A stretch of DNA of 5,278 nt from Candidatus Omnitrophota bacterium (lineage in GTDB: Bacteria > Omnitrophota > 4484-213), in the NCBI GenBank assembly GCA_003645805.1, contig QNCL01000053.1, positions 1 to 5,278 of the forward strand. Reading direction: 5' to 3'. This document shows, piece by piece, positions 1 to 5,278 of the stretch. Both the position numbers and the translations under genes were made by a program. The notes beneath the pieces are model-generated. The model searched no databases. It was not told where the DNA came from and saw only the letters and a list, made by a program, of their open reading frames with translations. Numbering within the stretch: position 1 is the stretch's first letter; the number at the start of each line of letters is the position of its first letter.

Positions 1-237
1 CCTGCCCTTGCCTCCCTTATAGCCGAAGAAGCCTTAGAACTAATTGCTCGTCAGAGAGCCCAGAATAAAAACTTACTCTGGACTGAAGAGTTGGCTGAGG
101 AGGTGCATAGGTTTGCTCAGCATTTCTTTAGGCATAGATTCCTTCCATATTATATAGACCAAATGCTTCAGAGATTTAGGTTATGGAGCAAGAAGGTCTT
201 TATTACAGAGTTAGATTTCAAGTATCTTCTAAAACTA
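1..237 (+). other. N-terminal helical region of the fragment, no recognised family
   Basis: Residues 1-79 continue a domain that begins upstream of the window. They look helical, with a short hydrophobic and acidic helix at the very start (rich in A, L and E) and then an aromatic and basic stretch around residues 38-66 with many F, Y, H and R. The latter may be an amphipathic helix packing against the winged-helix domain that follows. No catalytic or binding motif is recognised. Confidence 0.4.
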
Positions 238-3200
238 AGATTATCTCTTCTCCAATCAGAAGCCCTAAAAGTTCTGCATATTCCTTCCCGGGGCTCTTTA
301 TCCCATCCCCTTATCAGATTAAAGAAATATGGATTTATAAAGATAGAGAAAAATAAAGCCTATCTTACTCCCAAGGGTAAAGAGTTCCTTAGATGTTTAG
401 AAGAGGATAGACTTAATCTAAGCATACTCTGGAAAATGGGGATCTCTCGCTGGGTAGAGAAATATAAAGCAAGTTTAAGAGAAGATACTGCCTTTTCTAC
501 CCTGGAAGAATTCTTAAACCAAGAGGAGGCAATAGAAAAAGGTATCAGGGGCCTTGTGCAGAAAAAGAAAGGTCTATCAAAACAGAAGATGCGGATTTTC
601 TGTCTTTATTCTCAAGGATTAGGAGTAATGGATATTTACAGAGCGCTAAAGATAAAAAGACATCAGAAGGTAAGCGATTATCTGAGGAAATTAGAGAGGA
701 GGGGTTGGTTAAAGCGCGGAGAGAATCACGTTTATCAATTGACAGATAAAGGAAATTCTTTGCTTCGCAAGATAAAGGAGCAGAAGGATTTGAATGAAGA
801 GGAGATAGAGGTTTTCAGTGGGGAAAAAGAGAAGGTTCTCAGAAGCAAGGTTGAGCGTGCAGAGAGAAAGATAAAGAGTGTCCTGAAGAACGAAGGAGCC
901 TTTGCTTTTGCAAAAAACCTCCTGGATAAAATTAAGGAAAAGGGATTTGTCTATGAGGAGACCTTAAAAAGAGATAGAGCAAAGATATTGTATCTCTTGC
1001 AGGACTTTGCCCTTCTGCGTATGGAAAGGGTGAAGATGAGAAGAGAGGAGTTTCAACACTGGTTTCGTTTCTTGGATAAACAAAGGCAAAAGAATGTGCT
1101 GGAGAGTTTCTGGTTCCTTTATGATCCCCAGATGTCCTATAAGGAAGTCAAAGAGATAATAGAGCAGAAATTCAAGGATTATAAGAAGCAAGTGTGGACC
1201 GAATTAAACAAGAGGCCATTTATTATCTTACATAAATATTCCTTTGCTAATATAGCATTGGTTATCTTACCCCTTATTTTTCTCCAGATTTTTATCCTTC
1301 TTTTCCTTCCCGTTTTTTCCGAACCTCTTTCCCCAGTTTTATTCCCCGCTGTCATCCTTCTTTCTTCAGTTAAGAACAAAGACAGAGCAGATGAACATCT
1401 GTTAGACACACTTATCTTGCAGGCGAGAGAGGGAGGAGATAGAGAGAGGGAGAAAGCGATTCTGAAGTTGGGGAAGATAGGAAGTAGAGAAGCGATAAAG
1501 GAGTTGGTGGCTCTATTGAAGGATGAGAGAAGGGATGTTCGAGAGTTATCTGTGAGGGCATTAGGGGAGACCAGAAGTAAGGAAGCGATTAAACCTTTAA
1601 TTGATATTTTGCTTGATGATCAGGAGCAGATAGGGGTGCAAAAGATCGTAAAGGAGGCATTGGTAAAGATAGGAGAGCCTGCAGTTCCCGTTCTGATTGA
1701 GATATTAGGAAATAAGGATCGTATAGTGCGTCATTTTGCCGCCAGCGCCTTAAGAGAAATTCGCACTCCTCTTGCTTCTTTCTATGCCCATCTTTTCTAT
1801 GACGCTTTCTTCTCAACTCGCTATCGCTATAGTTCGGAAAGTATTTCTCTTTTACATAAAGCCTTAGAGCATCCTGCTCCTGAGGTCCGCGGAACAGCAA
1901 TAAGGGTCTTGGGGGAAATTGGAGCAGAGGAGAGTATAGAACCATTGATTAGAAGATTAGTGAAGGAGGAAGATAGAGAGATTCGTGCTCGGATAATAGA
2001 GGCTTTAACCCAAATAGGACCCAATGCCACTGTTACTCCTTCGCTAATTAGAATGCTCTCTTTGGAAAAGAGATTGGATATGCGTCTTTGCCTAATAAAG
2101 GCTTTGGGGAATGTAGGAGATAAAAGAGCCTTTAAGATCTTGATAAAGATAGCCAGCGATAAACAGGAAGATGAAACAGTTCGTCAATCAGCGATAGAGA
2201 GTTTGGCTAAACTGAAGAAAAGAGGAGTGATTTCTTCCTTAAGCAGAGAAGCAATCTCTTCCTTAATTAGAATATTGGATGAGCAGGGAGTAAATGAAAA
2301 TCTATATCTTTCCCTGCTTATCACCTTAGGCAAGTTAGGTTTGAATGTAGGGTATATGAATGAGAAAGGAGAGATAGATTTGCCCCCCGGAATAGAAAAA
2401 CAGGAGATAGAAAGAATACAGAGGTTGATTAGCGATATAAGAAAAGAGAGTGAAGGAGATGAGGAATATTGGAAAAAGATTAAAGACTTTTGTCCCTCTT
2501 ATTATGGAGTAGAATTAAGTGAGGCTGCTTATGAGATACTTCCTGTAATCTATGTAAAACCAAAGTATATAGAGGGGAAAATTGTTCCTGGCACAGGTAT
2601 CTTCTATACAGAGGTCTCTGATGATTGGCCTCCTCAAGAGTTTCATTTGAAGACAAAAGAGGGAGTGAAGACAATAAAGATGAGCGAAGAGGACTATGTT
2701 CCTATGTTTGGTTATCGCACCTCAGGAAGAGGGTTTGTAGTTCTTTTTCAGAATAACAAACTAATCTACTGCAAAGGAGAGACTAGACGAAGGTTGAAGG
2801 TCTATAAGGCTCAAGGAAGAGAAAGGGTTATGCCTGAGGGGATGCAGAATTATAATCTTGCTTTAAGAGAAAAAGCCCTGATAGAGTTGTTTGGAAATCT
2901 ACAGGCAGAAGTGCGAGAATTGGATAGTTTTTACTTCAGAAAAGACGACCCAGCCTATCCTCTAATTCAGAAGGAAACAGAAGGAAGATTGGCTCAACTT
3001 CAGATATACAATGAGAGAGGGGTTAATTTTAGTTTCTATCGCTGGACAGCACCGGGAGAACTTCAGATGAGAAGAGTTTCTCCAGCAGTATGGAAGGCTT
3101 TAGGGTTTAAAAGCGAGATAGAGTTTACCAAGTTTCGGATAAAGTCTCTGTTTCAAAATTTGGGTAAAGCCCATCTTCTTCATCTGTATATTATCGGGCT

Positions 3201-5278
3201 TGATGGCGAGAATCTTTCTCTTCTGGGAGAGTTTGTGGATTTGGAGTTTGCTGAGGTGCGAGAAAGTATTGTAGAGTTAGCAAAGAATGCTTCCAATGCC
3301 CTGCAGTTTTTGGTTTTAAGACATGGACAGGAGATACTGGCAGAGCAGACAAGAAACCTTGAGAAGTATCTAATTGCTCGTTCGCTTCCAGATATACTGC
3401 GGACTCAATTGCCTTTCTTATCTCCCTCACAGATAGAAGAAATAAGCAAATTGGCTATTCTTGCGTATCTTCCTCCCCTGAAGGACTATAATCTTGATCC
3501 TTTACATAGATATACCTTAGAGAAATTAATAGGAGAAGTGCCACGCGGGGATTGGGATAGAGAAAGGGTTTATCGCCAGAAGATATACAGTTTTCCTGTG
3601 GAAGGAGAGAAGGAAGATATAAAGATCTCTCCCAATAGTTTAGCCAATATTGTTGCTCATCATCTTGTTAAACCAGGAGACAGAGTTCCCGAGACAAGAA
3701 GCGAGTATATCTGTTCTACTGCTTTAGGCATTGCTCTGAACTTTGAGAAGATTAGGAGAGATTTGGATGTGGTGAAGGATCCGAATCCCTGGGCTAAGTA
3801 CAGAAAGGTTCTGGAGGAGGTTTATGGTAAGCCCATTACTGAAAGATTGCCCATTCTCTCCTCCCAAGATAGAAAAGAAATAAAAAAAGAAAGAAAAGAA
3901 GAAAATCCCGATACTCTTTATTACTCCCTGTTCTTCCCTTTTTCTTTTCAGTCCTTCCATTATTTGGCTCCGCATCTTTTTCTCTGGTTTAAGAAATTGG
4001 GAGGTATTATTTCCTCTCTCCTGATGCATTTAACTCTGCTAAGCATATCTTATTATCCAACATCCAATCTCTTCTTTTCTGGCTTTCCATTTTTCCCCTT
4101 CTTGCCTATTAGAGGGGTTTTAGAAGAGAAAAAAATGCGTCGTTTAAGAAGATTGCTTCAGGCGCTTGAGAGAGTAAATGAGAGAAGTTCTATCTCCTCT
4201 ATTGAGCGAAAGTTAAAGAAGATAAACCATCCCTTGGCAGAATTTTATAGCCATCTTCTTTCCGGAGAGGTAGATAAACTTGCTCTTTCTCAGAACCTAC
4301 CTTTGCTTAGCAGACTTCTTAAATCCCATCCCCTCCCGCGAATTCGTTTCTTCTCTGCTAAAGCATTGGGTTTAATAGATAGAGAGGAAGCAATACCTGC
4401 TTTGCTGGAGGCGTTGAAGGATGAGGATGCAGGAGTTCGCGAGATTTCTGCTGATGCTCTGAAGGAGATGCTCAAGAACAGAGAGAAGATAGAGAGAGCG
4501 TTGATAGAGGCGTTGGAATACGGAGACGAAAGGATGTCTTACTCTGCAATTCAGATATTGGGCGATATCAAAAGCAAGAAAGCGGTAGAACCCTTGCTCA
4601 GGATGCTTGAGAGTGAGGATGCGAATATACGGCGCGCAGCAGTAAGGGCTTTAGGGAAAATAAGAGCGAGAGAGGAAAAGGTAGTCTTTGCTTTGGCAGA
4701 GAGTCTGCAGGATGAGAATGAGGCAGTGGTTGAGTATGCTTTAACTGCGTTAAGCAAAATAGACCCACAGGCGCAGATATACATTAGATTCTTTCCTTCT
4801 GATAGAATTCCTGTTTTGTATTCTCTTCTTGTATTAGATCAGAGGATTGAGGTATCCTTTGCCGAGGATTTTCTCTCCTCCTTAACCTCTGAGAAATTGC
4901 TCAATCTATATAACCTTCTTCCTGAGGAGATAAAGAAAAAGATAAAAAAGGAGGAGGGAGGGGTGAGGATAGCGGCTGCTAACTTTGCCGCGGTGAAGAA
5001 TGCCTTAAGGGGGGCAGAGGAGAAACTGATTTTTGAAGCAGAAAGGATGAGGGAGCGCTGGGAATGGGAAGAGGAGAATTTGAGGGAGAATTGCGTCGGA
5101 AAAAGGTTTATGGAAGAGGTAATCTTTTTAGACAAAGAGGGTAGAATAGCAAGTTTTCCTCAGAGAAGGTTATGCAAACGAAATGAGTATTTCTTTGCAG
5201 GACTTCCTTTTTCTCCTCAGACTATAGATAATTTACTAAGAAAAGGAGTGAAGTTTATAAAAGGAAAGATTTTTTTAG
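1..5278 (+). CDS. Giant multidomain protein, internal fragment (winged helix, membrane, HEAT, SelO-like, membrane, HEAT)
   Basis: Frame 1 reads without a stop through 1759 complete codons, with one leftover base at the end. Both ends are missing, so this is a fragment of a protein longer than 1759 residues. The translation is protein-like throughout: amphipathic helices, two hydrophobic blocks, two regular HEAT arrays and an ordered set of SelO-like motifs. The other five frames are broken by many stops. The gene fills the window, so no neighbour, ribosome binding site or promoter can be seen. Arginine is encoded mainly by AGA/AGG, with frequent ATA and TTA, evenly along the gene, so nothing points to a recent fusion of foreign pieces. 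A likely role is a membrane-anchored scaffold carrying a nucleotidyltransferase-like domain; that is inferred from the domains. The coding call is very secure, the function is not. Confidence 0.95.
238..411 (+). other. Winged-helix-like domain 1
   Basis: Residues about 80-137 have the pattern of a winged helix-turn-helix fold: a helix ending in EALKVL, a turn, a candidate recognition helix (SHPLIRLKKYGF, residues 101-112), then a beta wing (IKIEKNKAYLTPKG) and a closing helix. The signature R-L-K-K-Y-G-F-I-K followed by L-T-P-K-G-K-E-F-L is typical of MarR/PadR-type winged helices, in which the short strand pair leads into LTxKG. In such families the fold binds DNA, but it is also used for protein contacts. 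In a protein with membrane segments and HEAT repeats, either role is possible. The second copy lies about 124 residues downstream. Confidence 0.6.
580..786 (+). other. Winged-helix-like domain 2
   Basis: Residues about 194-262 form a second and clearer winged-helix pattern. KMRIFCLYSQG is the first helix, VMDIYRALKI the second, HQKVSDYLRKLERRGWLKRG the recognition helix running into the wing, and VYQLTDKGNSLL the wing strand and final helix. It matches domain 1 at the key places: KLERRGWLK (230-238) against RLKKYGFIK (106-114), and LTDKG (247-251) against LTPKG (122-126). The two are probably duplicated or at least homologous. The recognition helix is strongly basic, which would suit nucleic-acid binding. 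Fold call fairly confident; ligand unknown. Confidence 0.7.
787..1218 (+). other. Highly charged helical linker between winged helices and membrane block
   Basis: Residues about 263-406 are dense in K, E and R (for example EEEIEVFSGEKEK and ERAERKIKSVLK) and predict as long helices, part possibly coiled coil. Residues 325-375 include a more compact stretch (RAKILYLLQDFALLRME, then EEFQHWFRFLDK) that could be a third, degenerate helical domain, but no family is recognised. The stretch just before the membrane block is basic, which would fit a cytoplasmic side by the positive-inside rule. Confidence 0.4.
1219..1371 (+). other. Hydrophobic block 1, one or two membrane spans
   Basis: Residues 407-457 are almost free of charge, apart from one H-K pair near 411 and one E at 441. 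The core NIALVILPLIFLQIFILLF (about 417-435) is long enough for a transmembrane helix. After a short F-S-E-P-L-S-P turn, a second hydrophobic run, VLFPAVILLSS (446-456), could return as a hairpin. K and D/R-rich sequence flanks both sides. A hairpin would leave the winged helices and the HEAT/SelO-like part on the same, presumably cytoplasmic, side. The codons here are pyrimidine-rich, in contrast to the purine-rich flanks, as expected for a membrane segment in this frame. Confidence 0.7.
1405..2346 (+). repeat. HEAT-repeat array 1 (about 8-9 repeats)
   Basis: Residues about 469-782 hold consecutive two-helix repeats of roughly 31-36 residues with the HEAT pattern D-x-x-V-R-x-x-A-x-x-A-L-G-x-I-x-x-x-x-A-I-x-x-L-x-x-x-L. 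Clear examples are DVRELSVRALGETRSKEAI (514-532), EVRGTAIRVLGEIGAEESI (628-646), LDMRLCLIKALGNVGDKRA (692-710) and TVRQSAIESLAKLKK (726-740). They resemble the HEAT_2/PBS-lyase-type repeats. Between two repeats (about 599-613) there is an aromatic insert rich in F, Y and R. HEAT arrays form curved solenoids that bind proteins; here the array sits between the first membrane block and the SelO-like domain, so a scaffold or substrate-presenting role is plausible. Confidence 0.85.
1768..1890 (+). repeat. Duplicated signature module, copy 1 (P-L-A-x-F-Y-x-H-L ... HP-x-P-x-x-R)
   Basis: Residues 590-630 contain PLASFYAHL, a spacer with SLLHKAL, and then HPAPEVR at the start of a HEAT repeat. The same order occurs at residues 1411-1449. 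The spacing differs by only two residues, although the two copies have diverged in the spacer. This signature is not part of the generic HEAT consensus, so it points to duplication of a larger segment. Confidence 0.65.
2347..2520 (+). other. Linker between HEAT array 1 and SelO-like region
   Basis: Residues about 783-840 include a short loop with G, P and D/E (GEIDLPPGIEK) and a charged helix (QEIERIQRLISDIRKESEGDEEYWKKIKDF). The helix probably connects the solenoid to the central domain. Its W-K-K-I-K-D-F-C-P-S-Y-Y end may already belong to the following fold. Confidence 0.4.
2521..3270 (+). other. SelO/YdiU-like pseudokinase (protein AMPylase-type) domain, divergent
   Basis: Residues about 841-1090 carry the landmarks of SelO, a kinase-fold enzyme that transfers AMP from ATP to protein hydroxyl side chains. 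In order they are: FG then GRG (903-904, 909-911; SelO FG...GDGRG); Lys-Gly at 925-926 (SelO LKGAG, nucleotide-binding Lys); R956-E957 with E962 five residues on (SelO IRESLASE, the Lys-pairing Glu); PGELQMRRVSP (1018-1028; SelO PGAMLMRVAPS, phosphate-contacting Arg); LGKAH (1054-1058; SelO VGFAH); and N1071-L-S-L-L-G ending in D1080 (SelO NMSILG...D), with the same nine-residue Asn-Asp spacing of the metal ligands. Differences: the residue before the Asn is Glu instead of Asp, DYG is DLE, the segment between PG and LGxAH is much shorter than in SelO, and the NHSD region downstream is not recognisable. Activity is therefore uncertain. The comparison is from memory of the family; I could not run a profile search. 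Confidence 0.6.
3271..3906 (+). other. Helical region of unknown function and charged linker
   Basis: Residues about 1091-1302 follow the SelO-like metal motif. The first part (SIVELAKNASNALQFLVLRHGQEILAEQ in two pieces, about 1089-1117) is helical and could be the divergent C-lobe of the pseudokinase. Later segments contain short helices, P-rich turns (LAYLPPLKDY near 1153-1163; PNSLANIVAHHLVKPGDR near 1211-1228) and EEVYGKPITERLPIL (near 1272-1286). The end is a run of K, R and E (1291-1301) directly before the second membrane block. No family recognised for this part. Confidence 0.4.
3871..3905 (+). other. Purine-only A-rich tract encoding a K/R/E linker
   Basis: Apart from one T at 3881, this stretch is entirely purines and includes a run of seven A at 3882-3888, read as ...A AAA AAA. 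It encodes RKEIKKERKEEN and ends abruptly at pyrimidine-rich membrane-segment codons. The A run has the layout of a slippery heptamer in the zero frame, but the main frame continues for another 1370 bases. The tract is explained well enough by the amino acids it codes for. Confidence 0.5.
3907..4116 (+). other. Hydrophobic block 2, two or three membrane-associated segments
   Basis: Residues 1303-1372 are hydrophobic and very aromatic (many F, Y and W). Candidate segments are about 1306-1330 (LYYSLFFPFSF onward), 1333-1352 (LGGIISSLLMHLTLLSISYY) and 1356-1370 (NLFFSGFPFFPFLPI). Two K residues at 1331-1332 separate the first and second. A strongly charged linker precedes it and RGVLEEKKMRRLRR follows it, giving basic flanks on both sides. 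As in block 1, a HEAT array follows. The number of spans is uncertain. Confidence 0.65.
4231..4347 (+). repeat. Duplicated signature module, copy 2 (P-L-A-x-F-Y-x-H-L ... HP-x-P-x-x-R)
   Basis: Residues 1411-1449 read PLAEFYSHL, then a spacer with LPLLSRLL, then HPLPRIR leading into a HEAT repeat. It matches residues 590-630 in order and spacing: the first motif is offset by 821 residues and the second by 819. The nucleotide sequences have diverged, so the duplication is old. Confidence 0.65.
4333..4800 (+). repeat. HEAT-repeat array 2 (about 5 repeats)
   Basis: Residues about 1445-1600 hold roughly five HEAT repeats. Recognisable units are IRFFSAKALGLIDREEAI (1448-1465), VREISADALKEML (1479-1491), MSYSAIQILGDIKSKKAV (1512-1529), IRRAAVRALGKIRARE (1543-1558) and VVEYALTALSKIDPQA (1576-1591). 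Linkers contain the usual DED, SED or DEN turns (for example LKDEDAGVR). They are of the same HEAT_2 type as the first array and are shorter in number. A solenoid for protein binding is expected, close to the membrane because it follows hydrophobic block 2. Confidence 0.85.
4801..5278 (+). other. C-terminal part of the fragment, no recognised family
   Basis: Residues 1601-1759 begin with a helical stretch that may cap the HEAT array (LSSLTSEKLLNLYNLLPEE, 1625-1643). Next come a basic patch, an A-rich helix (RIAAANFAAVKNAL) and a Glu/Arg/Trp-rich helix (ERMRERWEWEEENLREN, 1681-1697). The last 55 residues look like a small mixed alpha/beta piece (EEVIFLDKEGRIASFPQRR, then NLLRKGVKFIKGKIFL). The frame is still open at the last base. 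A TAG forms the final three bases, but it lies one base out of frame after a run of seven T. Confidence 0.4.

Noticed and set aside
1405..2346. HEAT array 1 as a phycobilisome lyase (CpcE/F type) enzyme
   Set aside because: PBS-lyase-type HEAT repeats are widespread scaffolds. There is no other sign of phycobiliprotein metabolism, and the repeats are embedded in a giant membrane protein.
3160..3250. Conventional protein kinase or aminoglycoside phosphotransferase active site (HxDxxxxN)
   Set aside because: The position five residues before N1071 is Gly, not Asp, so the canonical catalytic loop is absent. The N-L-S-L-L-G...D pattern fits SelO better.
3882..3889. A7 slippery-type heptamer as a programmed frameshift site
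   Set aside because: The zero frame continues as clear membrane and HEAT sequence for another 1370 bases. Both shifted frames stop within about 150 bases, and no stimulating hairpin or upstream Shine-Dalgarno-like element stands out beyond the general purine richness.
4921..4980. Strong GGAGG-like ribosome binding sites (for example AAAAAGGAGGAGGGAGGGG) followed by GTG, suggesting an internal gene start
   Set aside because: They are Lys/Glu/Gly codons in the long frame, and a start there would only restart the same frame. Purine-rich coding makes such matches common throughout.
964..5135. Ten short minus-strand open frames of 61-118 codons (for example 1589-1945 and 4839-5135)
   Set aside because: They all lie antisense to the long frame, have low-complexity S/L/F-rich or K/R-rich translations that mirror the HEAT and linker codons, and have no family resemblance. 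They are shadows of the coding strand.
5270..5278. T run at the end as a rho-independent terminator
   Set aside because: No GC-rich inverted repeat precedes the T run, and the bases lie inside the open frame.

Overview
The whole window is the inside of one very long protein-coding gene on the + strand. Reading frame 1 has no stop codon from base 1 to the last complete codon (5275-5277), giving 1759 codons. The frame enters already open and is still open at the end, so neither the start codon nor an in-frame stop is present. There is no intergenic DNA, promoter, RNA gene, CRISPR array or insertion sequence. Residue numbers below count from the first codon of the window (codon n begins at base 3n-2).

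Layout of the protein fragment, N to C: (1) a charged, mostly helical lead-in; (2) two winged-helix-like domains (about residues 80-137 and 194-262); (3) a basic helical stretch; (4) a hydrophobic block that could be one or two membrane spans (407-457); (5) a first HEAT-repeat array (469-782); (6) a central region (841-1090) that carries, in order and with close spacing, the landmark residues of the SelO/YdiU protein-AMPylating pseudokinase family; (7) a helical stretch with no recognised family and a very basic/acidic linker (1091-1302); (8) a second hydrophobic block (1303-1372); (9) a second HEAT array (1411-1600); (10) a charged C-terminal part that runs off the end (1601-1759). The hydrophobic-block-plus-HEAT arrangement occurs twice, and each HEAT region contains the same signature, P-L-A-x-F-Y-x-H-L followed by an HP-x-P-x-x-R repeat start. 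This suggests an ancient internal duplication.

The most plausible reading is a giant, probably membrane-anchored scaffold protein with an embedded SelO-like nucleotidyltransferase domain. The combination of winged helix, membrane segment, HEAT and SelO-like domain is not an architecture I know. The function is unknown; AMPylation of a partner held by the HEAT arrays is a hypothesis only.

The organism is probably a bacterium from an uncultivated lineage. The sequence is moderately AT-rich, the coding strand is purine-rich, arginine is mostly AGA/AGG, and ATA and TTA are common. Giant multi-domain proteins of this kind are known from Omnitrophota (Ca. Omnitrophica) and fit that phylum, but this is a low-confidence inference from style, not from a marker gene.
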